From assembly GCF_022965805.1 (NCBI RefSeq), contig NC_133106.1, forward strand, positions 34,523,913-34,587,912: a stretch of 64,000 bases of DNA, given 5' to 3'. Origin of the DNA: Primulina eburnea (taxonomy: Eukaryota; Streptophyta; Magnoliopsida; Lamiales; Gesneriaceae). The notes beneath the pieces were generated by a model. That model did not search any database, had not been told where the DNA came from, and was given only the letters and a program-made list of their open reading frames with translations. Shown here piece after piece: positions 50,938-62,829 of the stretch. The stretch's first letter is position 1. Every line of letters starts with the position of its first letter. A program made the position numbers and the translations under genes.

Positions 50938-52364
50938 TCGATAAAAAGAGGCTGAAAAGCAACTTGTCAGGGATGGTATAATGAGCTGGGCATTTTGTAC
51001 ATAGTAAATGATATTTACTTACAGAGGCGATTTATTTGGTGATGGTAGTTAAAAGTAGTTGGCTGGATAGGTTGCGGAAATATATACACATAGTATGGTA
51101 GATGCAACGGGGGGGCCTATCTCCCCATTCTTTTCTTTTATTGTCCTTTTAAAAATATTGGTTCGTTAGAGGGGGGGAGAGATTTGAAATTGGTCGGGGG
51201 GACGTTGTGAATTCTTAGAGTGAAAAGTCTTGGTTGTTGGGGGTGGGTGGTCATTACTTGTCTCCCTTAGCTGGCAGAAAGAGAGAGCGATGGTTGTAAA
51301 GGTTGAAATCTTGTAAATATTTCTACTTTTGTTTTCGAGTAATTTTCTTACTTTTGAACTTTGTATTTTATAATTCCACAAGTCTTTCTTTGTTTTCCTG
51401 AACGGAGGTGACCAGGTGTAAATGAGTTGAATTAAGTTGGACGATATATAGAGTTGGTAATAGTTAAACAATTCATTCTAACAAGTTTGAATAATATAAT
51501 AAATTGCAACACGTATTCAAGCACGATATGTAGACGAAAAGCAAGACAAAAAATAAAAGCTTGGAAAATAAATATACATTATCTAAATAGATATGACGAT
51601 AGCGTAAGAAGATCGAATGTGTTGGAACAATTTGTCTTTAAAGTGGACATCATCAATTTAATAATGTAATTGAATACTATTCTTAGCTCTGGTGATGGAT
51701 GGATGGATGGATGGATCTGTGGGCCGTTAAAAGATATATATAGTCTTAGTCAATTATGCTTTTAATTTGAGACTGTCCTTGAACTGAAGGCAACCAACCT
51801 GCTTGGTGTTGACTTATTCCTCTTAACGCTTCATCTCAAAGTCGCGTTAAGATTACGTTCCCGCGTCTAATTTAATATCGCGATTTAATTTCATAATCAT
51901 CCCACGAAATGTTCCAATATCCACGTATTCCGAGATGTTCCACAATGCTTCTAGAAACCTATGAATTTTCGTAACATTTTCAATCAGATAACCCCTCTTT
52001 TATTTTTCTTCATGCCTTAAAGCAATCACTACAAAAAAATCTTATTTAATTTAAATAGAAAATGATCGATACTATTGGGATCCATCCATGGCGAAAATAA
52101 ATCGAGGCAGTCTGTTTATTTGTTGTCTCATTGATTGTTCCACTCCCTTGTGTAGATTCTGAAAACTGGTTCTGCTGGTTTTTGTCTAATTATGTTTGTG
52201 GCAAGTTGGAATTTAGCCAGAGGAACCAATTATTTTGCCAGAGGAACCAATTAATCATAAATAACAGGTTAATTAAGAATAAGTCCAACTGGCTAGAGGG
52301 AGACAGGCGGCTAGCTAGGTAGCTAGCTAGGAGTGTTTCATCCACACCTAGACGAACTGCTTAG

Positions 52365-52669
52365 ACCATGGACGGCTCAAGTCGATTAACTTAACCTCAA
52401 AAACTATTCCAAGAAGGAGGATTATTCAAGTCCGTACTTTATTCAACCGATGTGAGACGTCTAAATGCGCCTAGGAGTGAACAATTGGGGCATGAAGATA
52501 TGAACGGATAGCCCAACTATGGACAGTACATGACAGTGAGCCTGAGCTCTGATTCTATTAAAATTATGATTATAAACTTAACTCAACCACAAAAATTAGC
52601 TGAAAGAAGAAGAATTGTCTAAGTCCATATATGAAACTCTCGGAAATTATATTTAACCGATGTGGAACA
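52365..52669 (-). mobile_element. TRIM-like retroelement, third copy
   Basis: On the minus strand, a terminal repeat starting TGTTCCACATCGGTTAAAT at 52669 is followed by the primer-site motif AGAATCAGAGCTCAGG (about 52540-52556), a short interior, and a second terminal repeat with CTCACATCGGTTGAATAAAG ending near 52365. Same block order as the intact TRIM at 39.8 kb. The left end is approximate and no target duplication was found. Confidence 0.55.
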
Positions 52670-53004
52670 TCCTAAAAATAATCTCTTCAATTCATATTCT
52701 CTAATATGGTATTGTGTTATCGTAATTGCTCAACCCAAGACAAAGTAATACAGCTACAATTAATGTTAAGTTTCTGGCGGCCAGTGTGGATAATCACGAC
52801 GAATTGAGAAATTGTGAAAATATTTCATAGTAATCACAAATTTAATAACAAAATAGTCATATAATTTAAAAAATTAAAACCTTATAACTATGAATCACGC
52901 ATAAAACTTAGTTTCTAAATCGAATCCTGATTATTTTACCTACTTGTTTCGCATTACATCTTTGCCTAATTATCTCCTCATGTGTGGGACAACCTCATCG
53001 ATTG

Positions 53005-53008
<4 letters not shown>

Positions 53009-53055
<47 letters not shown>
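53009..53055. repeat. (TA)n microsatellite
   Basis: About 47 bp of uninterrupted TA between two AT-rich stretches with no gene nearby. Confidence 0.9.
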
Positions 53056-53057
<2 letters not shown>

Positions 53058-54376
53058 TTACTAGCTAGATTTAGCCAATACAAAAAACATTTTATGTTAA
53101 TTAATATACATTGTTCCACAGATCAAATTTTTAATGCAAGGCAAATGAATGTGGATGATCATGATAAATTAATATATTAATTAAAGCAAACTTATCATTA
53201 TTTTATAATGCATTATGCATGTTCTATACTTCTATGTCTCAATCTCTAAATTTTAATGCTCATCCTCTGTGTCTATAGTCACTCGCAGTTCTAAAGAATA
53301 ATGCTCAAGAATGGGATCTTTTAGACTGAAAAGTGGAATTGAACGCTCCGAAATTTGAAATAAAACTATGAATAATTTTCCATATTTTTATTTTATTATT
53401 AATATTATTATTTTCCAGACATTATTGTTGAGTTTGTCACGTCTCAAGCAAAACATTGTGCATGCATGGCCGGGGTTCGCAACAATGTGGCAGCAATTAT
53501 GCCTGTCCATAGTCTTTGAGCTGATTCCGGTATGCAGAAGAACGGTGATACAGTTATAAAAAATATTATTTTAAAAATACTTATAGTTATTCAAAATCAA
53601 TTTCTCTTCCAGTGAGGTTCTTAATTCTTCGTGTAACATTTTTTTTTTAAAAAAAAAACTTTCTTCTTTTAACATTTTCAAGGACGTTCGAAAAAAATCT
53701 TTATAATGAGATGCTACTTTGTGGGTAGTATGTGAGAGTATCCAACGACCCATATAAATTCTATGTACTCAAAAGTGTTTGAATGAAAAATGTATTTCTT
53801 TTATGGGTAGGATCGAATGAAACTGATTAAATAACATATTTTTCCTTCGAAGGATTAGGAAATATTTCTAAAATTTTGTTAGAGAATTTACCACAAAGTC
53901 TTGGCTATTCCAAATTTGGCAGGCTAGTGAACCTAGATCTTAACGTAGGGAAAAAATATTATTAATTTTTTTTAACAAAAAAACAAAACAAAACATGAGC
54001 AAAGATCATGCACACTTGAAAATGCTGCTTCGGCTTGTGTAATATGTAATTCCAAAATGTTGAAGAAGCGGATATATGTGCAATTAGATAAGTATAGAGT
54101 TTTGCTTGAAATTTGGTATTAAAGAAATTTGTATTTTCTCAGATTCGTTAAAAGTTATACATATCATCAATAGTTCTATAGTAAACTGCGCATTTGAAAA
54201 ACTGAAAAGAAATGAATAAAATGCAAATCACATTAGAAAAAGAGAATCTCCACGTGAAGAACATCATTTTTTTACGGGAATATGAGCTTTCACAACCCCT
54301 CCAATAACCCTCAAAATTGACGGTAGATCCCATCAAGCTAGTGACGTAATCATTCCCATTTATATAATATAAATAT

Positions 54377-54380
<4 letters not shown>

Positions 54381-54453
<73 letters not shown>
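54381..54453. repeat. (TA)n microsatellite
   Basis: About 73 bp of uninterrupted TA, lying left of the LTR-like piece. Confidence 0.9.
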
Positions 54454-54456
<3 letters not shown>

Positions 54457-54717
54457 AAGTGGAGGCGGCTTGCTACAATGAGGTGTTTGTACTCAATAGT
54501 TGGAGAATGTTTTTCTCTGAAATTCACGACGTGTAAAATGCACACGGTATATAGCTACGAAAACTTTTAAGTGAAGGGTGAAAAACAAAATGATCTTGAG
54601 AGCAATATAATTTAAGCACTGATGCCTCCAAAATATTCCACCGCGCATGAGTTTCCATCTCAAGGACCTTAAACGTAACCCATCAGGTATGACTCGTCCA
54701 AATTCGATACAGTCTAT

Positions 54718-55440
54718 AAACGTCGGTCGAGCACCAAGCTCAGCCGCACCCTTGATGACCGAGCCCTGGTGCTCGGTCAACTCTGTCACCAGGGCAGTGC
54801 TCGGACTAATGGGCGAGCACTAGTGCTCGGCCAAGCCCTGGTGGCCGAGCACTAGTGGCCGAGCCCTAGTGCTCGGCCAAGCCCCTCTGGCCGAGCCCAG
54901 GTGCTCGGCCGAGTCCGGATAGTCGAATCACATGTCTCCAACCCAATCAGCGATTGGAGTAGGGTTATGTCTAGCACAAATGCTTGTGAAAGGAATCCCA
55001 AGCCCGATCTTGTTTCTATCCTAAGAACTGTCACATGTCAAAAGCGTGAATAATCCTTAAATGGGCTAGAATCTCGCCGCATGGTCAGAGGTGACGAGGA
55101 ATCCGGCCCGGACTGGCAGTAAGAGGAGAAGAATTTAATAAGGAGATTTACCTAAAATAGACTTCGACAGGCTATGGGAAGAAGTCATCTCAACCATTAT
55201 AAATACCCATATATGTTTCATGGTCGAGGGAGAGATATATCCACTACTACCTATCGAATCTTCTCATTTTTCTCCGTTCCTAAATCCGATCAAGAGGTCG
55301 AAGTGGTCGTGTCGGGAAAATTTTCGACACTTTCCAATACCTCTTAGTACAAACTGGTGGTTCTCCATCGCTCCGGTTCAAATGTTGTTGATCTGAAGTT
55401 CAAGCTCACCAGACCGGACCCAGGGAAAAGTTGGTATCAT
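54718..55440 (+). mobile_element. LTR-like fragment with TATA box and primer site
   Basis: GC-rich compared with its surroundings. In order it shows a palindromic minisatellite (54724-54918), a TATAAATACCC promoter-like motif near 55198, a GTGTCGGGAAAA block near 55303, and TTGGTATCAT at 55431-55440, which begins like a Met-tRNA primer-binding site. This layout resembles a Ty3/gypsy LTR running into its leader. No gag or pol frame follows, and the left boundary is not seen, so a solo or truncated LTR is likely. Confidence 0.4.
54724..54918. repeat. GC-rich palindromic minisatellite
   Basis: About eight diverged units built on GTGCTCGGCC and its complement GGCCGAGCAC, alternating in orientation and linked by AAGCCCTG or ACTAGTG. 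A perfect 16-bp palindrome, CGAGCACTAGTGCTCG, lies at 54814-54829. The block could form hairpins or cruciforms. Confidence 0.85.
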
Positions 55441-55998
55441 CAAGCACCAAAAAGAACGACTACTCTATTTCTTTAACTTGCTTCCTTTATTTGTAGTTGT
55501 CTCATCTTCTAGGATTCATCTTCAAAGAAATCTATAAGTTATGGAAATCAATAATTCTATTAGAAACAATCTCTTTTTAAATCAATAATATCATATTTTA
55601 AAAATCATTATCATAAATATCATATGTAGAAAGGCAAAACCATTAATTCAATATCTCATGAAATCTTATCTACAAGAAAGTTAAATTTAAAACTTTTTTA
55701 AATGATAAATTATATCTTAAGATAATTTTTCCTTTGAGTATAGAAATTTTTGGGAAAAAAGTAATTTCACTAAAACCAATGGTATTTGGATGGGGTTCAA
55801 TTAAAACCAAAGATAATTTGCAATAAATTTGAAATGTGATATTTGAATGTCTACTTATATTAAATTATCTACGTACTTAGAACTTTTGATTCGATCCTTA
55901 TTTTGTGTAGTATTGAACGAGTTAATATTTTGAAGAATATTATTTGAACTCTAGAATTAGGATAAATTCCCAAGCATTTAATGTTTACCCCAACTACA

Positions 55999-56000
<2 letters not shown>

Positions 56001-56033
<33 letters not shown>
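56001..56033. repeat. (ATT)n microsatellite
   Basis: About eleven ATT units in AT-rich sequence, just left of a GAGAC repeat copy. Confidence 0.9.
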
Positions 56034-56120
56034 GTAAGTCAACTCTCTAATTCACATTGTCATGCACCTTTAACTCGCAAATAATGAAGGTCGTCGTTAT
56101 TCCGTAATTAAAAAATAGAG

Positions 56121-56300
56121 TGAGTCTCATGTTGAGACCGTCTCACAAATTATAATCTCTGAGACGGGTCAACCCTACCCATATTCAACAATAAAAAGTA
56201 ATACTCTTAGCATAAAAAGTGATACCTTTTTCATGGGTGACCAAATACGAGATCCGTCTCACAATAATACCCGTGAGATCGTCTCATACAAGTTTTTGCC
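56121..56300 (-). repeat. GAGAC-ended dispersed repeat, copy 3
   Basis: Shows GTCTCATGTTGAGACCGTCTC at one edge, GACGGGTCAACCCTACCCAT, the AGCATAAAAAGTGATAC core and GATCCGTCTCAC, closing with CGTGAGATCGTCTCATAC. It is the best preserved copy, with both palindromic edges. A diverged copy lies at about 56799-57040. Confidence 0.65.
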
Positions 56301-59300
56301 TTAAAAAAATATATACCCGTATTTCTCGATACTCTTTGTAGATTCTTATATTCTTTATATCGTTCGCAGATTTTATTAAGCTTGCATCTTAGATAATATT
56401 TGATTAATTGGATTAACTATTCTCCTATCCGAACGAATATATTCCAAATGTGATAGAATTTATGTTAGGAACTGATTATAACGATATGTAAGGAAACAAA
56501 AAATTAATAATTGCACTTACACACGCGGGTAACAACAATATCCTACATATTTTTAAGATGGCTCTTTTCTTTTATTAATTTAAAAAAAGTTTTGATACAT
56601 ATTATTTAAATTATGTAATTTGTATTACATATAAACGATATAACTCATTTTATTCTTCTACTCTATATATTTTAAATGTGTATATTTTAAGAAATAAGTT
56701 CCTCTTATGCAATTAGGATATATATCGTGAAATGATGATGATTCTGGTCTATATAATACCCTGGTGGTAAATAATATTTCTGTGAACAAAAGTAAGTGAC
56801 TATCCGTGAGACCGTATTCATATAAGTTTTTAAAAATTGAAACAATCTTGATTTTTTTTAAACTATGATTGTTTTCCTAAAATACCTTGGTTGTTGGGCA
56901 ACGCTTCTAATTTTGAGAGTATGTCTCTTGTGGACAGTATCACCATCTTTAGGAGAGTCAACCCTTACGATATACAATAAAAATTACTCTTAACATACAA
57001 AATGATATTTCTGGATGAAATAAAGAACCTCTTATACGACCCTGAACGTTCAACTGCGTATTACTGGGGCTAGATGGGTTTAGCCCCCTCGTCCGGATTA
57101 ATATGTATATATTTTATGTATTTAGGAATTTTGTCACTAAGCAAAATTTTATACATGGATTCTAGAGTTTCAATATCTATCATTGAAATTCGTACTTGTT
57201 TTATCTAATTAAGTGATAGAATTATTAGAGTACAAAATATTTTAAAAGTTTCTTATTATAATGATATTATCATTGTATCTCAATATATTAAATTCTTAAG
57301 CTGCTTTTTAAAAGTATCTAGTCATCGTATACAAATATAACAAAAAAAAATTAAAAAAATACATTAAATAATATTTACATTTTCAATGTCTAGCCCACCC
57401 TATTTTAAAATCTTGATCACACATACGATCTCATATAAGTTTTTGCTAATTTTTATAGACTCTCGGATGGTGAATATGCTTAGCCATTTGATTAATCGCT
57501 GCCGCCTTCTCAATACAAAGCCTGCCGCTCTAGCTCGGCCACTTCTGTCTGCTGTCTCGTTAGTATAAATAAAACAATCAATCATGATCACAAATTTTTT
57601 ATACATGTATATATAATTTTCAAGAACAACACAGACAAAACATTGGTCATTGCTACTTGGAAAGAAGCAGAAGGAATCCTACCGAAAATCCAACACATAT
57701 CGTTGTTTTTTATACTTCATTGAGCATTCATCGTTGATTTTAATAACAAGCGTCGTAGTAATCTATAATTCCATCCACAAAATCGATTGACCGAAAAAGA
57801 TTATACAGACATGATAACAAGAAGTGTTCGTATCAATCTAAAAAAGACGCGAATATGAACAGAAGCCACCAAGTATACCAAAATTGCGAGATATTTTTCA
57901 AAAGATTCTCAAATAACCAATCAATCAACATTAAATAGAATAAGGATAAAAGTCTTGAATTGGCTTAGCATCTTCCTAAGATGCTCCAAATTGATGTCTT
58001 TTCTTTTGTCGTAAATGGATACTATTTTAATCCTATGTTAAGGAATAGATTAAATCAACACCTTGCGACTTTAGTTTTGTTTGAGCTCTGATTGTTTAGC
58101 TCGAGTTGAACTTAAAATAATATTGTATTTTGGGAGAAAGAAATGCAAATATTAATATAATATTTTATATACTGAACTCAACAAATGATAAATTAATTTT
58201 CTGGAGGCAAATTATAAATATTCAATATTCTATATATTTTTTAAGACAGAACGGAAAGTTTTCCCAATCATATAAATACTAAACGAAGAACCTCATCCGA
58301 CTCCATGCATAAGGCTTACGAACAACAAATTAAACCACCAAATTGAATTTAATCGCGAGCCAACCTGGAAAATTATCTAAAAACTCGATGCGAAAGTTTC
58401 AAATCCGAAGAAGAAAACCTGTGAATTTATAATTTTTTTCTTGAAAATTTATAATTTTGTTTTTCTTGATACTAGACAGAATTGTCCAAGTTCAACGATA
58501 ATTTGCAATATTTTGATGCCATCGTAAATAATTAACCCACGCACTATATGGACAGTACCCGTAGGTCATTATGAAGCTGGATTTTTTTTTTGGGTCCAAT
58601 ATTTACTGCATACTCTAAAAGCTACGCGGCCCAAGGAAAACAATCTTTAGATACCCACTCAAAAGAAGGCCTGGGTCCAGTAACATGAAGCGAAAACCCA
58701 AAACCTTTAGAATTTTCCATTTGCTTTTATTATATTTCTTTAAAATTCGATTTCTGAAAAACACTGGCTTGGAAAAAATTAAATATTAAAATAAACCACA
58801 GATTTACATGACTCAACTCGGAAAATTTTAAGTCTCAATGTCAAGAAATCAACTTCACTTCGACACCCTCAACATTTTCAGTCAAATGTAACAAAATCAG
58901 TGTCTTACACATGATATCAATTTACACACTGACATCGAAAATCACAATTTGTTCTTAGAAGGTTTCAATTTAAATTAAAGTTTTAGGACCGAGCGATTGT
59001 AGCTTAATCAATAATAATGAAATTGTAATTTTTACGTACACAGTGTTCACCTTAGAATATTAGCAAGTATTGATGGTGATTGGAAGATCATCTAATAAAA
59101 AAGTCTCAAGTTTAAAACAAAATATATTTCGAGTTTGATGCTCAATTATAACAATCACATCTCCGGATTTTTATTCAAAAAAGTTTGATGCTTAAGTGAG
59201 GATAACACTCTCCTCTCTTTAAAATGACTTTCTTTTTTAGGCTAAGTAGAAATGTTACTTATTAAAAAATATAAAAATATATATCTAAAAATCATATGTT

Positions 59301-60449
59301 ATTTTGTCTACCAAAATTTTAAGTCATAAATAAATATTTTTCAAAAAATCAATTTTTTTGTCATTTATTATATGAATAAATTTTGATTAAAAAATTTAAT
59401 TTTTTTAAGAATATGTTAAAAATATTTATACTGAAATTCTAATTAATAAACATAATGATAACAATAGCAACTCACGAATGGTCAATAAACCAAAACTTAA
59501 AACGACATTTTTTTTAAAAGTTGGAAAACATAATATTATATAAAAAATTTATATTTTTAATATAATAATAATAATAATAATAATTAATAATATATAAAAG
59601 TAACACAAAACTCAAAATCATAACCGGAATTTAATGAAATGATATAATCAATGTAGACACTTAAATGTAACTTATATTTTCAAGGGACATAAAATTCAAA
59701 TTCAAATAAAAAAAGGACTTACCATTTAATTACACCATTATTTCTTATTTATTTTTAAATATTTAATGTGAATGATGATACAGCATTCATAAAAAAAAAA
59801 AATCATTTTACATCGATTTTTCGGCATAAATTTTTCAAACATGTCTTGCTCAACTATAATTTAAAACAAGTTGTGATTTTATAGGGATTTAATTTAACTA
59901 TTGTAGACGTACCACATAATCATATATATATATATATATATATGTATAAATTATCATTAAGAAAAAATATTTATATTTAAATTATATCGAGTCATTGTTT
60001 TTATAATTATATATTTGTTACTTCCCTCGAATTCACAGAAGTTAATAAATGAATTAAGAGTATATTGTTCTTATCTAAAACCAACTTTACTATATTAATT
60101 TGGATTATTATATAGCTGATCATGCTTTGTTCTTAATGGTAACTTATTTTACGTCAATATTAATTTAAAAGTTAGATAAGTGTTGTCATTTATTATTTAA
60201 TCATGCTTACTTCTCCACATGGTTACATTCATTTCCCTTGGTCAATTCGTGGGAAAGATGTGCTTTTATTAATTATTAATAAAAATTTAATGAATATTTG
60301 TCAATTATTACTTCTTTTCTAGGGAGATTTTCAGTTATTTACCTTCCATTTTTATCAGGTACTCTATTTGCGAATAAATTTTATACATTAAATGGAATGC
60401 AAATATCATTATCCTGAATTTATATTTGAAAAGCATATTACTAATGTTA

Positions 60450-60454
<5 letters not shown>

Positions 60455-60512
<58 letters not shown>
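60455..60512. repeat. (TA)n microsatellite
   Basis: About 58 bp of uninterrupted TA in AT-rich intergenic sequence. Confidence 0.9.
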
Positions 60513-60514
<2 letters not shown>

Positions 60515-60984
60515 ATTTAATAATTTTTTAACTATTTTTTTTTTCAAGGAATAACTGGAAATTCTCCTCAAGAACTTCGATTTAAGTTGCAAGGAAATAT
60601 CATTTTTGTTATATTTTTAGACAAAAATGAATAAAAAAAATTGATGCTTTTAAACAACAAACATGTAAAAAAAATCACGAACAAAAACCAAGCTAAATTT
60701 CTAAGACCATGTACACATCAATTTCACCACTTCCGAACTCTTATTTTTCAGGCACAAATTTGATGTTAAATTTCCTAAAGTTTTTTTATTGTAATAAAAT
60801 TAAAAAATATGTTGCAAAATATATAATAATTTAGAGAAATCTCATAATCGGGGGTACATAATTATGGTTTTTTATATTCGAAAATAAAAAAAATTGTAAT
60901 TATAGCGTAATTTTTTTTAAAAAAAAATCGAGAAGAATATTATTATAACTAGATCTTAGACTAAGTATGTAATCTCAAATTTAA

Positions 60985-61170
60985 GACACCGAGTCTTTTG
61001 TGAGATGAATTCATATATTTTTATTCTCGAGATGGATTAATTATGCTTATATTTACAATAAAAATAATATTTTTAGCATAAAAAGTAATATTTTTTAATG
61101 TATGTTCTTAATAAAATATTTGTATCACAGAATTGATACGTGAGATCATATCATTAGAATTTTTGTGATA
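60985..61170 (+). repeat. GAGAC-ended dispersed repeat, diverged copy
   Basis: Contains GTCTTTTGTGAGATGAATTC, CTCGAGATGGATTAA, the AGCATAAAAAGTAATATTTTT core and ACGTGAGATCATATCA. Many CG and GACC positions have decayed, which suggests an older insertion than copies 1-3. Confidence 0.5.
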
Positions 61171-62456
61171 CATATGTATATGTGAATGTGTGTATATGTC
61201 AGTCAAATTGACCATTGGGGGCCAAACATTTTCAACTATTGGTCGATGACTGTTTCCGTGGAGAGTCTCCCAACAAATCCTTCCTCCTACGTAAAAAATC
61301 TTAACTGAAGCTCAAACTTTGGTCATTTTTTAAATTTATTTATCTCTGTGTGTGTGTGTGTGTTTTTTTTTAAAAATTATTTAATAAATATAAGGAGGAG
61401 GGAAAAAACCGTTAATTTTAGACTTTTGGTAATGAGAATGAAGAAAGAATTTGAAAAAAATTTAGAAACAAAAAAGTATATTATATTCTTTTCTTGTTTT
61501 TTTTTAAAAAAAATACTCTTCTGCTCCTATAGAGCATGCCTAATCAAGAGAAATAAATACAATTTTTATTATAATATAATCGATCGGAAATTTTTAATAC
61601 ACTTCACCAATCACCATTCATATTTTTATATATACAGATATTGATAAAAATATGTTATATGTATAGATGTGGATATAATATTATTTATTTTTTTTGTATT
61701 GTTTAAAAGACGATGATGGTTGTCTTCATGCCTTCGCAAAATTCACTTTTCCCAACCACAATTACTTTTTTTAATTCTATTTTCTCCGGACTTCAACCAT
61801 TTTATACAGCAAAATATATAATTTGTGGCTTTCAAATAAGTTAACAAAAATGGCAAAATTTAAATTTTAAAAATAATTATTAAACATATATTTATAATTT
61901 ATACACACTCCCATATATATATATATATATATATATATGAAAAATAAAAATTTGACTTGTAAAAAAAATAATAATGCTAACCAAATCTTATTTTCATATT
62001 TTTCTAATAAAGCCCAAAATCCAATTTCCTCTCAATTAAATCAAATGTTTACAAGAAAATCCATTGTTGTTTTTTCATCTGTTTGTTCGCTTTCTTACTG
62101 TTTCGTCCTCACTCATAACAAAATCATTTTTTCTTCCGAACAAATGATCTCAGTTTCAGTTTGATCGCACAGTACTTTATTTCAGCTATGCAAAACTCAT
62201 TATAGATTCGTAAAGTGTTAAAAGGTGAAATCTTGGGTACTTCCTGAACTGGGCTCTGGGTTTTGAGGCGTTTCTATTTTATTTGTTTGTTTATTTGTTC
62301 TTTACAAAGTGATTTCTTTTTGCTACGCTTTACAGAGTGATTTTGAGATATCTTGAAAATCTGGGATTTTGCTTCCAGGAAACACCATGGGGTTTTAAAT
62401 TAAATTCTTTGTGAATCTGTTTTCGTGGAACTTGAAATACGGAAGGTACTAATACT

Positions 62457-62829
62457 ATGAGTAGCAGTGGAACAGCAGTGGTGGGATCAGATGCTCCAAT
62501 AGACTACCATTTAGCTCCCAGAACCACTGAAGAAAACCCAAATCAAGTAACTGGATCAGCACCACCACTACCACCAGTTTCTATCTCGCTTCCGACGGAC
62601 ACGGCTGCCGTAGTTGGCGGCGCCGTCTCTTTGAAGAAGAAGAGGGGCAGGCCCAGGAAGTATGGCCCTGATGGCTCCGTGTCTATGACCCTTTCACCGA
62701 TGCCACTTTCTTCCTCGGCGCCACCTCCGGTGATTGATTTCTCCTCCTTTCAGAAAAGGGGTAAAGTTCGTTATGCCGGCGGCTCCGCCATCAAGATGCA
62801 AGAGCCGAGAATGGAGACTGAGGGTTTGG
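62457..62829 (+). CDS. AHL1: AHL1-like AT-hook protein, first exon only
   Basis: Begins with ATG at 62457 and codes for 124 aa plus one base, ending at TTGG before GTAATC. Reading through the donor meets a stop within four codons, and Arabidopsis AHL1 has a splice at the matching place, as I recall. The N-terminus SDAPIDYHLAPR resembles AHL1. The AT-hook KKKRGRPRKYGPDG falls at residues about 60-73, followed by VIDFSSFQKRGKV. The PPC domain must lie in later exons beyond the window, after an intron of more than 1.1 kb. AHL1 is a nuclear matrix-attachment DNA-binding protein. The closest relative could be another clade-B AHL. Confidence 0.85.

Larger units (their letters stand above)
50938..62456. 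other. Long intergenic region, transposon remnants
   Basis: Starts with the ACR8 3' flank and ends with the AHL1-like promoter and leader. It holds a GGAT tetranucleotide repeat near 51696-51715, an eroded TRIM (about 52365-52669), TA tracts (53009-53055, 54381-54453, 60455-60512 and shorter ones near 59925 and 61915), an LTR-like piece with a GC-rich minisatellite (about 54718-55440), an ATT triplet run (about 56001-56033), GAGAC repeats and a TAA run near 59565-59582. No coding frame here resembles a known protein. Confidence 0.6.

Noticed and set aside
54360..54545. Frame translating a TA tract into an Ile-Tyr repeat
   Set aside because: Pure product of the microsatellite.
57386..57568. 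Plus-strand frame with an Arg/Leu/Ala-rich end (inner ATG at about 57467)
   Set aside because: Only about 34 codons from the inner ATG, no following exon seen and no family match; chance cannot be excluded.
58980..59150. Possible second SINE (GATTGTAGCTTAATC as A box, TCTCAAGTTTAAAAC as B box)
   Set aside because: B box too far from consensus and no flanking duplication found.
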